Shown here one piece after another: positions 43,787 to 55,658 of a stretch of DNA of 64,000 nt. A program made the position numbers and the translations under genes. This DNA comes from Nigrospora sphaerica (lineage: Eukaryota > Ascomycota > Sordariomycetes > Amphisphaeriales > Apiosporaceae). Numbering within the stretch: position 1 is the stretch's first letter; every line of letters starts with the position of its first letter. Location of the stretch: NCBI GenBank assembly GCA_018287875.1, contig JAGVVL010000001.1, positions 4,712,001-4,776,000 of the forward strand. Direction: 5' to 3'. The notes under the pieces were generated by a model, which was not told the origin of the DNA, did no database searches, and saw only the letters and a program-made list of their open reading frames with translations.

Positions 43787-45104
43787 GGGGTTGACCGAAG
43801 CTGATGGCGGTACGGTATGTGCCGGTATGTATGTATTATGGCGCCGTTTATGACCAGCACGTTGATCTCAGCTGCACACCATTTAACATCCATCCGTGAA
43901 TACCGTCTCCCCATCTGTCCGGGCGGTTAAATCCCCCGCTGCCCTGGCACTACCCCACTTAGCACTTGTAGGTTCTCTACGGTACTTAGGAATGGAGGTT
44001 AGTAGTCCAAGGACTGCCAGCCAAAGGGCGCAAGGGCGCGGTTCCAACTCATCGAGGTCAGCATCATGTCTATCTATGCGGGTACATTCTCCCCAGTGAC
44101 CTCCGATGCCGGCCCTACGACGATGGGAAGCCGCCATGCAGGTACATACAGGTCAAGCAACATGCATGACCTATCGATTGGACTGTGTGCAACTCGCTGG
44201 CTTGTCCCCAGCCGGCGGGCGTTGCCCGATACGTCCGATGGACCTGGCGGAGGGGAAGCGACAGAAACCTAGCGGAGGGGAAGCGAACCGGCTACCAGGT
44301 CCGACTAAGGACGGGAGGGGAAAACCCCGATGATACAGGCGGCGCTGCACCCTCCGCCTTAGGGTTCTTTTTCTTCACCCAAGATATGTAACCTAACAGC
44401 CGGCTAGGTGCAATTTTCGGTCATGCTGCAGGATGCCGGAGAGGCCAATCAAATTCATACCAATAGCACAAAATGCCCCCAAAATCGAAATAGGCTTGGA
44501 CCTCGGCTTTCGGCTTCGGATGCCGTCGGCTTCGATCCTTGGCTAGGCGAGAATGGCAATTCTCAGCTTGCAAACAAAAAAGCGTTGATTGGCCAGCGAG
44601 ATGTTGTTCGCCGAACCGGCGGTATGTCGGGCAGGCAGCGGAGCCGGAGGCGGTGGTACAATAAAGCCCGTCACCCCTTCAGTCCCGTATCACGGCGTTA
44701 AAGGTATGAGTGCGTCTACGCGGCGGAGAACTAATAATCATCCTCTAGAGTATCGTTGTTATAACCAAGGTCTTTTTTGCACAGTATCCGTCTCTCACCC
44801 CGCGAAACCATTTTCGCTGAGCCACTCGTGTCGCTGATTGGTGATTTGGTCTCGCTTCGTCGACCCGGTGGAGGTGGCGCAGGGTACCTTGTACCGACTT
44901 CGCCCTGGCCGACTACTTCGTGCGGTCGCGCTCTGATTACAGCTCCGTCTTTCTTTTTATCCATCGATTGTCGGTACCCAGCGTTTCCGCCACCCGTTCC
45001 TCAACGAGACAGCGACAAATCCGGACACCGTTTCCCCTCGCCGCTTCACGCACGGAAACCAGTAGCACGGCCACCTGCACACATCTTCAAGCGAGGGAAT
45101 TGGA
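43787..45104. promoter_or_regulatory. Divergent intergenic region, AlaX-like / hemB
   Basis: 1.3 kb without a supportable gene. It contains two copies of GCGGAGGGGAAGCGA at 44247-44261 and 44272-44286, spaced 25 nt apart, and an AGGTTCTC/TACTTAGG segment near 43970-43990. The last 250 bp are CT-rich and likely hold the hemB promoter and leader. Confidence 0.5.
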
Positions 45105-46365
<1,261 letters not shown>

Positions 46366-49300
46366 ACGTCTCCGAAGTTGGGGGCGGGTCGATAGCTTCG
46401 ATTGATAACGACGCAACGAGCTGGGCGTACTTTGGCGTTCAAGGGCTACTGAAGGATGGATTGGGAGTGGACGACATTTGCCACATGGGTTGAAAAGAAG
46501 ATCGGGTTCTTTCGCGATTGTATGGGATTCCGGATTAAAAGGACTAGACTATTGCCGCATACTTTTTCGTACACGCTTGTCAACATTTGGCAAGTCGGCC
46601 AGGAAGTTCCCCTCAAACCCAACTTTTCATATGACGTACGGTACGAAGTAGATGGCAGTGAGATTGACGCGGGTCTTGTGAAACCGTGAATTGCGTGGCA
46701 GCTGCGAATCGTCGGCCCACAGCGTTGGCGGTGCAGCCATGGATCCATTGGAAGCTTAGTCGTAGGTCTGTAAGAAAGACCCAGCATCGCCTCTATTAGG
46801 TGCGTTTCCCCTTCACGTGGTACGCGTTAAGCGCGGGCCCAAAGCATGGAACGGACTGCTGGATTAGAGCCCTGTCAGCGCCCTGCTTCTCGGTTTCCAG
46901 ATTGGCGACGGTGCCGGCGCATCCCACGCCGCCGGGTCTCTCTACATAGTATTGCATTACATATGTGCCGTGCAGAGTGGAAGGAAGGGGAGGTGGAATA
47001 GCTCAAGACCTGGGGGCACTGAATGGCGCGCGCACGGGCCGAGGGGGCAGGGCGACGATCATGTTCATTCGTTGCGAAGAGTAGAGAAGACGTACCTTCC
47101 TGCATACGAACCTACCTACGAACCTACCTACCAAATCTACCGTCTGAATGAATGGCCCCTTACGTGCAGTCCGCCAGTGGACAGGCTCGGCAGGGGGTAT
47201 CAACGCGTGCTCGTCTGTTCCATGGGACCTGCTGGTATTCATTTACGGTACAAACCGACTGTCTGGATCACGATGGAGGGCACGGGCTGAAGGTTCCCGA
47301 AGTACCTAGGTCCTTGCCTCTCACTGCCTACCTCTTTCTGGCTACCTGATTGAAGAGGTAACAGGGCACTTTACAAGTATCCATGGCGAGAGGAGGCAAT
47401 CTGCGTGCCAGTGGCTGACTGCTGACTGGCCGATTGCACGTTCCATGGCCCAGCCGGATGCCGGGTTGTCTGACACAGAGAGGATGGAGGTTCCCAGCTT
47501 ACTATTATGTACAGACCTCAGGCAGTGAGTTGTAAGTAGCATCTCATGGAACTCCTATGACGACGATCTCCTGTCCATTACGCGGCCCCAGTCTCGAGTT
47601 TCCTGGTCGTTTCGCTCGCAGGCCTGCATGTTGCCTAGGCGCTGGACTTGCCCCAGACATGAATTGTTTCGCTGTATCGGGTCGGATCGTCTGTACACAG
47701 CATGGATGCCCTGCCATTCTTACCGGCGGGGCCCGGAACAGTCCAGCAACCCCCACCGCCAAGAACCCTTTCCCGGGCGGGCCACGACTGGGGGGCCTGT
47801 CACCTCAGCAGGACCTGCCTCCGTCTGTAACTACCAGCACCACGCCTCGTGGCGGGCGGCTTCTGAACGGAGTGGACCAGCGCACCCCTGGCGATCTTTC
47901 AGGGAAGCCATGCAATCCTCTCAAGCGACCCTGCTTTTCCAGGAGACCCCTGCCCCCCATTCCTGCCAGTCTGCGGGCTTGAGCCCACGACCATTACTTC
48001 GTAACTGGCCGTGGCTACGGGGCCGTGGTAGGCAAACGAACCTTCTTCGTGCTTTGATGCAGCTCGGTTGAAGGCTCGCCTTCTGTTCCACTCTCATTCC
48101 CGTAGGTGGCTTCTCCATCAGTACATACCTCTGCCTCCTGAGTACATCCCACGAGCACGAACAGGGCCCAGCCGAGATGGAGCGCATGGAAGATTGATCA
48201 GCCCAGGTTGGACGGGGCGGCCGGGGTGGTTCGTCGTCCCTCGGACGCGTCTCCCGATGGCAAAACATGTTTAGTCGCAAGGCTCAATGCGCCGCCGCCT
48301 TCTCCACAACGCCGCAACCCTGGTGTAGAAGTGATGCACCCTCCCCCGAGACAGTCCAGATAGCGATCATCTTACCCAGTGACCACATACCCCAGAAGAA
48401 GCGGCTGTCTCTGCCGGCGCCCAGCAACGCTTCGTCAGCTCGCCGCCAGCACGCCTGGCTGGCAAGAGGAATGAGACGACCCTACTTAGTATGTCCTGGT
48501 TACCCGTTTGCGGTTGCTGTTCGCCATGTATGGTCTGCCTGCCTTCTCTTATCCGTTTTAGACTGCTCTGTGTACCGAAGTCAACGTACCATGTAATCAA
48601 AGATCATAGCCGTTTCTCCCAAGCTCCTGCACTCGCCTATATCATCTTTACCTCCTCGTTTACTTTAGCACCTCCTTCGCTCCTCCTCGCTCTTCGCTCT
48701 TCCCGAGTGTCGAACTGCCCCTTCCTCCATAACTCCCCCGGAAGCCGATCGCCCTTGCTCCAGTGCGTTCTCCGTCTCACGACTAGCACTAACATCCCAC
48801 CCGGGCGGGCTGTTTCTGCTGCCCCTTGACAACTTTCGAAACGTCGCCCAGCATAAGCGGTTGGCCCGTCACGTTTACCTTCCTCCACCTGATCCCTGCT
48901 TGGAGGCCATCTGTGATCGCCTGAGGGTCGGGGCTGCCTCGGCCGGTACCAAGACGCATATCACTTGCTGAATTCGTGTACCATCTTCCAGTCGTACCAC
49001 CCAGTAGCCGTCACACAGGACACAGCCTCCCCATCGCCGGACCTCATCCCGTCCCGCGTCGACATATACCCGCGACGTCCTCAGCTGAGCCCCACGGAAT
49101 TCCTGTGGCTGCTACCTAGCTCGGAGCCAGGCCAGCCCATCTGTTGCACTTACATGCTTGGCTAGTCGAGCGCAACGGCGAACTTGCCGACAAAAAGCCC
49201 CCCTGGCCGGAGCCTTCCCAGGCCTTCCTCGGCGCTTTTTATTCCTGCTTGCCCATCCCTCCCCCTCCAGCTCAGCTTGATCTTGTCTGGCCCGTCGGTG

Positions 49301-49379
49301 ACGGACCCTTTGTTGAAATACCCCGGTCCTCGACTCGACATCCTCCAGACTCGGCAAACATTCTCCGCATTGCAGGACA
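46366..49379. other. About 3 kb without a supportable gene
   Basis: Both strands carry only short Arg/Pro/Ser/Cys-rich frames. CGAACCTACCTACGAACCTA-type motifs occur at 47108-47130. A CT-rich stretch at 48640-48740 and C-rich sequence near 49255-49270 precede the acyltransferase start and may be leader sequence. No repeats of consequence. Confidence 0.5.
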
Positions 49380-50948
49380 ATGAACGGATTCGCCGCCTCC
49401 AAATGGTCCCTCTCCCACGAGGAGAAGCTTCTCCTGATCGACGAGAAGTCGTTGTCTGATGTGGAAAGCGAGAGCGGAAAGGCCGACCTGGAACAGCGGT
49501 TCCCGACGCAACAATGGCTGGCCACGGCCAAGTCATACTGCAAGGCCTCCCGGATATCATCCCTGACGTCGCTAGCCCCACGGATGGTCATCTTCCTGCT
49601 GCCGAGCTTCCTGCATCCGAGAGCCTCCCGTGAACGGCTCCGAGGCGATAAACTGGGTCCTACGGCGTACCTGGATGGCATGCGCGGTCTGGCGGCCCTC
49701 TTCGTCTTCTTCTGTCACTACTTCTACACGTCCTTCGTTATCTCGGAGGGATGGGGCCGCAACGATACCCACTACGAATTCTGGAGGTTGCCCTTTGTAC
49801 GACTACTCTTCAGCGGACCCTCGATGGTCTGCATTTTCTTCGTCATCTCTGGCTACGCCCTCTCCTTGAAACCTTTGAAACAGATGCGCAGCCGCTCCTG
49901 GGACAGCTTCTCCAGCACGATGGCTTCTTTCATCTTTCGTCGAGCATTCCGACTGTTCCTGCCGACGGCAGCATCGACCTTCATGGTCCTCTGCTTGCTG
50001 CAGATGGGAGTCTATGAGGAGACGCGGGACTTTGCCAACGACCGAACTTACGTCAGAAACGTGGTTGAGCACCACCCGGTCCTCGAGGAGAGTTTCCGAG
50101 CGCAGTTCAAGCACTGGCGCGGCGAAATGTTCAACTTCCTGCATTTCTGGGGCTGGGAAAGATTTGGTGGCAGCACGGGCTACGACGTACACCTCTGGAC
50201 GATCCCGGTCGAGTACCGATGTTCCATGGTCCTGTTTCTGGTCCTGGTGGGCTTTTCGAGATTGAGGACAGGCCCTCGCTTAGCCGGCGTGGCCATTATG
50301 GCGTGGTTCTGCCTGTACAATGATCGCTGGGAGCCGTTGCTGTTCCTCGTGGGTATGGCCTTGGCGGAACTGGATATCATTCGTGACGCGCATAGCCCGC
50401 CTCAGAACACAACACCCAGTCCACTCCTGCCGTTCGAGGAAGCACCTGCTCAGAAGCGATGCTGCCGGCGGTCTGCGGTTTGGCTTGTCCTCTCGATCCC
50501 CGCCCTCTACCTCCTGTCGGAACCGGATGCCGGCCCTGAAGGTGTCTACGGATGGGAATACCTGGGATCCCTGATTCCCGACTACTTCTCGGAAAAGTAT
50601 CGGTTTTGGCAAATGGTCGGAGCCGCCTTGTTCGTTTTCTGCGCAGGTCGGTCGCCGCAGTGGCAACGCTTCTTCAACCTCCCGGTGATTCAATACCTGG
50701 GCCGCATCAGTTTCGCCATGTACTTGATGCATGGCCCAGTCACCCATACTGCCGGCTACATGATTCAGCGCTGGGCTTGGAGCATTACGGGGATTGAGGG
50801 CAATGCCTTCATCCTGGGCTTTGCGCTGGCCAGCGTCTTCAACATCCCCTTGGTGTTGTGGGCAGCCGACATTTTCAGCCGCGCCGTGGATGCTCCCACG
50901 GTCAAATTCACCAGATGGTTGGAGACCAAATGTGTGATGAAAGGGTGA
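49380..50948 (+). CDS. Acyltransferase-3 family multi-pass membrane protein
   Basis: Members of this family transfer acyl groups to sugars, peptides or lipids at membranes. The specific substrate is unknown here. The frame is 522 aa with no introns. A polar N-terminus of about 70 residues (HEEKLLLIDEKSLSDVESES) precedes YLDGMRGLAALFVFFCHYFY, the family's signature first helix with the R-G-x-A and catalytic His positions. Further features are SGPSMVCIFFVISGYALSLK, FIFRRAFRLFLPTAASTFM, DVHLWTIPVEYRCSMVLFLV and LGRISFAMYLMHGPVTHT, plus around ten hydrophobic segments overall. The ISGYALSLKPL and IPVEYRCSM motifs are typical of the fungal subgroup. The C-terminus ends WLETKCVMKG with no ER-retention signal. 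It has no neighbouring biosynthetic genes that hint at a substrate. Confidence 0.9.
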   Translation: MNGFAASKWSLSHEEKLLLIDEKSLSDVESESGKADLEQRFPTQQWLATAKSYCKASRISSLTSLAPRMVIFLLPSFLHPRASRERLRGDKLGPTAYLDGMRGLAALFVFFCHYFYTSFVISEGWGRNDTHYEFWRLPFVRLLFSGPSMVCIFFVISGYALSLKPLKQMRSRSWDSFSSTMASFIFRRAFRLFLPTAASTFMVLCLLQMGVYEETRDFANDRTYVRNVVEHHPVLEESFRAQFKHWRGEMFNFLHFWGWERFGGSTGYDVHLWTIPVEYRCSMVLFLVLVGFSRLRTGPRLAGVAIMAWFCLYNDRWEPLLFLVGMALAELDIIRDAHSPPQNTTPSPLLPFEEAPAQKRCCRRSAVWLVLSIPALYLLSEPDAGPEGVYGWEYLGSLIPDYFSEKYRFWQMVGAALFVFCAGRSPQWQRFFNLPVIQYLGRISFAMYLMHGPVTHTAGYMIQRWAWSITGIEGNAFILGFALASVFNIPLVLWAADIFSRAVDAPTVKFTRWLETKCVMKG

Positions 50949-52949
50949 AGGATGGGACTAATGTCATTTGACGATTGCCCTTTTTGTGTGTCCTTGCAGA
51001 TATCCCCACCTTGTTCTTTTTTATTTTCCTTAGATTTATTTCCCACTCTAACCAGGCAGGATTTGGCCTGTTCCACTTGCTTCCCTTCTAGCGGAACCTA
51101 GAAGATAGTATACTTGCTACGACTATGGCTGCGTGTGGGCAGTTCCGAGAGGAGTCACACGGTGTCCCGGCAGGACGGTTAAGGAGGGAAGGGGAAGGCG
51201 TTCAGGGTTAAGCACGCGGCGCCAGTTGTGTCTATACAACGCTGAGCCACATTTATCTACATGTGTTAAATTACTGATCATCACCCTCGGTATCCCAAAG
51301 TCGTATCTTTTGGCACCAGGCACGAAAGTACTCGTCCTGTGCGTCCTGTGTCGCACGTGACATTCATTGTCTTGGCTGCTACCCCAACATGGGTTTTCTA
51401 CACACGCCTTGGAGCTCGTTTCTCGACTCTCGTGCCGGAGCTGTAAGAGACCGAGGGAGGGGGGCGCCGGAAGAGGGGTAAGGAGTTTGGGGATGGGCGA
51501 CATCCCAGGTTATGCCGACGGTCCCCTTCCCTCCCCGCAGGGCGGCCGCTGTGCCCCGCCCCCGCGGATATCCGCCGCCCGCGCTCCCTTTCCTGTGTGC
51601 AGGGGCCGGCCGAGCGGGGGCTCCCTGGCTGTCATCTCCCGGGCTCGCTCGTGCCCGTGACGCCCGGGTACCAGAGCCCGTCGAACCAACCAAACCCCCG
51701 TTCCCTCAATGCCAGCGTCCCTCGGGGAGGCGGAGGCGGTGCGCCCTATGAGGCGAACCGACGATTATTCCGTCACGAGCGGGTTCGCCGGGTGGTGGCG
51801 GGGAGAAAGGGACTCTCGTGTGCCCCACGGCCTACGGCGGCCGGCATACGGAAAGCGTGGGTATTCTCTGCCGTGTGCGCGCGTATGCAGCTAGACGGAC
51901 GGCGGGCACGGAGGCGTCGGTTGCCGATGAGGGTCTAGGAAAGAAGTTACCGGTCAGGTGGGTGACACTGAACGTGGCTCACTCACCCCTAACCTCCCGC
52001 CTGCCAAGAATCACCGGCGTTCCCGTGCGTTGTACCCTACTCCTCCTTATCCCATGAAGAATATCTACACAGGAAATGAACACGACAGAGATAATTAATG
52101 GTCTTAAAACTCATCAACAGTGCCATATCTATGTAAACAGGTCCTTGGGGCTGGGCGCTCATTGATTGAATATTGAAAAGGGTGCTTTTCACCATGTTCA
52201 GTCACTATCAGTGTTACCCACCTGCCGGTGTCGTTTACGCACCCCCCAGATTCCTACGCCAAATAAATCCAGGCAGTATCCGTGGCTGTTCAATCTACTC
52301 AAACTTGGTACACTGGATCTGATGTTTTGTCACGTTCGTATCCCCCACAGCCTACCGGGAGACAGCTAGCGTCAAATTACCAATGACATGGATGCCTTAG
52401 AGGTAAGCACTAACGATGACGCATCGAACGACGTCCGGCTACGGCGTAATTACTTATTCAGCAACATGGCGCTGGTTTGTCTAGCAGTTGGTATTATTCC
52501 TCCACGAATCGCTCGTCTAATGCATGATGACCCTATGTACAGATCGCGGCAGCGCTTGGCTCCCGCGGACTCTCGGGTCTTGGTATCCCAGAGAGCCACA
52601 CAGTGGTAGATGGAAATGGGCCACGGGAATGGCCAAAAACCGGACAATGCTGCTTGTTTTACTGACCCGTGGCAACAAAAGCGCCGACCTATGCAACCGT
52701 CGCGATGGCACCACAAGGAGGCGCTGTCGCCCAAACTCCGAAGATGCTTTCCTTCAAGTGCAGTGGTGCGCAGTGCGGTACTGCTGCGCCGTGCCGCAAC
52801 CATGGAACCCATCGATAGCCGAGGCGGGCCTTGCGGCTCCTTCGTCTCAGCTTCTCCTCCTCTTGAGGGACGCGGGAACATGGGCAGGCGGTATGATAGT
52901 AACGCAAGCACGATGGCGGGGACCAGTGTTGCGACTGTTTGTCTTGGTA
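50949..52949. other. 2 kb intergenic, no gene supported
   Basis: It contains a T-rich block just after the acyltransferase stop (TTCTTTTTTATTTTCCTTAG near 51016-51035), and a GC-rich region at 51440-51930 with Arg/Pro-rich noise frames on both strands. A small splice-like arrangement at 52388 (ATG, donor GTAAGCACTAAC, acceptor ATTCAG) encodes only about 20 residues and is not convincing. Confidence 0.5.
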
Positions 52950-53729
52950 TCACGTGTGCTTAGACCGTTTGCCGCCGCCGCCGCCGCCAAACACGTCCTT
53001 GCCTCCAATACTGCCCAGGTCAAACAGTTCGGCGAGATTGATCTTCCGCTTCTGACCGGCCATTCTTCCTACATGGCCACCCCGCGGTCTTGCGCCCGGC
53101 CGTGTAGTCCGTGGCCGGAAGCCTTGCGTACCCGAGTGTACCGCGGCATCGCTTGGCCGGCTGTCTGACAGGTCGAGGTTGGCGATACTGAGTTCCGAAT
53201 CCGGAGGGTACGCCATTGGCGACTGGAAATTGAAGGTATCAAGACTAGGAACGACGAAAGGAGACGACTGCGCTGCAACCGCCGTCACAGAGGTGCCGTT
53301 CCCAGGTATGGTGGTAGTTGGCGCAGCATCGGGCCTTGGGTGCTGCGACTGCTGTGGCTGCTGATGGGGTTGTTGGGGCACCGTCACATTGGCGTCGGTG
53401 GCGGGCGGGTGCAAATCGGGCGATGACGAGGCCATTTCCGTCTTTTCGGCCTCATCTTCGCTGTCCAGAGGAGAAAGCGCGCTGTCCCGGCCGTCGAGGC
53501 GCTCGGTGGCCCAGCGGCGGATCTGTCGGCCTTCTCCGTCGCCCAGGCCGATGTTCTGTCGGTCAAGGAAGGCCAGCAGGTCTTCGAGGCAGTCCTGGTA
53601 GCCATCGGAGCGGGCCTTGGCCTGGGCGGCGGCGGATGTTTTGTAAAGTTTTGTGACGGAGAGGGCGGCCGTCTTAAAGGCGTCCATCAGCTGCTCAGGG
53701 GTGTCGAGGGTGTTTGGGCCCGAACTCAT
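52950..53729 (-). CDS. HAPSTR1/TAPR1-like (C16orf72 family) nuclear protein
   Basis: A 259-aa frame without introns. The first 75 residues form the conserved helical domain: TPEQLMDAFKTAALSVTKLY, KTSAAAQAKARSDGYQDCLE, DLLAFLDRQNIGLGDGEGRQ and IRRWATERLDGRDSALSP. This resembles the family that includes human C16orf72 (HAPSTR1/TAPR1), which partners the E3 ligase HUWE1 in stress responses. The assignment is from memory and the role in fungi is not established. The rest is low-complexity (Gln/Pro/Ser). A basic C-terminus, GQKRKINLAELFDLGSI, then a poly-Gly run encoded by a GCC repeat (52970-52990) and GKRSKHT suggest nuclear localisation. Confidence 0.7.
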   Translation of the reverse strand: MSSGPNTLDTPEQLMDAFKTAALSVTKLYKTSAAAQAKARSDGYQDCLEDLLAFLDRQNIGLGDGEGRQIRRWATERLDGRDSALSPLDSEDEAEKTEMASSSPDLHPPATDANVTVPQQPHQQPQQSQHPRPDAAPTTTIPGNGTSVTAVAAQSSPFVVPSLDTFNFQSPMAYPPDSELSIANLDLSDSRPSDAAVHSGTQGFRPRTTRPGARPRGGHVGRMAGQKRKINLAELFDLGSIGGKDVFGGGGGGKRSKHT

Positions 53730-55658
53730 GATGGGCTATCTGTACGGGGAAGATAGCAGTCGCGAGGTGGTGCTTTGTGGGCGTGTGAGTCTTTGTGGGT
53801 GTTGAACTTGTCGCGTTATCGTCGGTCGTTAGGTAACCCGGCTCGTTGGTCGTCGGTTGTCTTCCGCAGCGAGGGAGGGACGCTTTTCTGACGTTGGATT
53901 CGAAGCTGCGTGGGGGGGGGGGTGATCACGTAGTGATGGTCCTAGAGCATGTGCTGGTGGGCCACGAGATGCGCCGGGGTCACTCAGTGTATGGGTATTG
54001 GAGGGGGTATGGGTATGGGTAATGAGCGAGCCCAATACGGGAATGGAACACAGTCGAAGTGATGACGGGCCCTCGAATTAGCGGGCGCAGCACCGTCGTC
54101 AGCCGAGCCGGGATGACCACAAAGATGAATAGCCAAGGGTGTTTGCCGCTGGCAACGGGTCGATGAGCTCGTACAACCCGCGAAGCGAAATGATGAAGAA
54201 AAAGAGTAAGCGCTCAGTTAGGCTCGAGAACGGATGGTCTGGTCAGGTTGCGACGTTGGATTGAAATGGTGCTGAAGAGGACCTAACTGTAGCTGGAGAG
54301 TTGGAAGCCCGGAGACCCGATTACCCTCGTTCCAGTGGGAGACCTGGAGCCCGTGACTAACTGCGCCAACTGCCAAAAAGAGTGGGCCAGCCCATCTGGA
54401 CGGATGAAAGGCTCGGATCATCCCCCAGTCCATGCTTGCCCACTTGTGCATGCAATGTACGATCTAAGTACTGAGACCTCCCGTTGCTATCCGACGCCCC
54501 GAGCCTCTTGATTTCTCGTGTGGCTGTCGCGACCAGCTGCCACCCTTCCGGGTACACCGGTGGCTAAGCAGTTTCCCTCAATTATATGTAGATGGAAACC
54601 CTAGTTGGCAAGCTGGAAGGCACACTTGATTGGCATCACCCCCCAGAAACCAGCTCACGCAGCTTATACCGAGGACAACGATGAAGAGCAGATGACCGAC
54701 CCTCGGAGTTTTCGTTGAGCATTATCCCCCTTTGGCCAGGAAACGCCAACTTTTTATGCAAACCGATAAGCTTGCCAGGAAATGTCAACTCTTATGCGAA
54801 TCGATGAGCTTGGCTGGGTTGATATTGCCCGCTAATAATCATTCGCCTTCCCCCCAGATGAACACTAGAAAGTGGAATGGCGGAATGGCAAAGCTTTAAC
54901 TAGGCAAGGCAAATAAGCACGAAGTAGCCAAAAAAAAAATACTATGTTTCGCCCCCCCCAAAGACGTGCCTCATATGGACTTCCGTAAGTATGGATGTAC
55001 TACGTACTAAGGGTGTTCACTCGATACTCCCAGCCTCAGTAGGTCAAAAGCAGTAAGTCCTTCATGCCACTACGCCTGCCTTGTGTCAGAAACCTTGCAC
55101 TCAGTACATATGGTATGGAAAGAGATACCGAGTAGCCGAGCTGGAATTTCCCGTGTTGTTGTTGGCTTGCAGTGAAGGCATGGAGTCCATACCAGTTGCT
55201 AACGTGGAATGGATATGCCTGGCTGTTAGTCGACGCAAGTACCCAGAATCGTGGCATAGCCCCACACTTTCCGAGAAGCCAATCAAAGCGCGTGCTGTCA
55301 GTTCCATACCCCCCAAAGCCGTTTGCAATGGAGGGCTCTCTTTCTAGTCAACTCAAACTTTCTACACACCTCATTCCGAGCACACCAAGCGCGCTCCCTA
55401 TTTCAGCCGCATCGCGGGGACCCTGGCCCCGAATTCGCACTTTTATCGACGACCGCGGCTCCTGGCCCTACTTGCTGCGCAGCATCTACCAGTGTGGCCC
55501 CGACGCGCGCGCCACACATCACACTTACACCCTCGGAGCGCGTCAAGTCGCGTTGAGTGTTTGCAGCTGCCGTGGGCATCGCACCCGCCGCTTCGCCTGT
55601 GCTCCAAGCGAGCCATTGAATATTTTCCACTGCACAACACGCCGCACACAAGCACACC
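53730..55658. other. Divergent intergenic region, HAPSTR1-like / ISWI
   Basis: 1.9 kb with no gene supported. It has a GGGTATGGGTATGGGTAATG run at 54005-54024, an imperfect duplication around CCAGGAAACGCCAACTTTTTATGC (54737) and CCAGGAAATGTCAACTCTTATGC (54775), and an A-run at 54931-54940 next to a C-run. The 250 bp before ISWI are C/CG-rich. Confidence 0.5.
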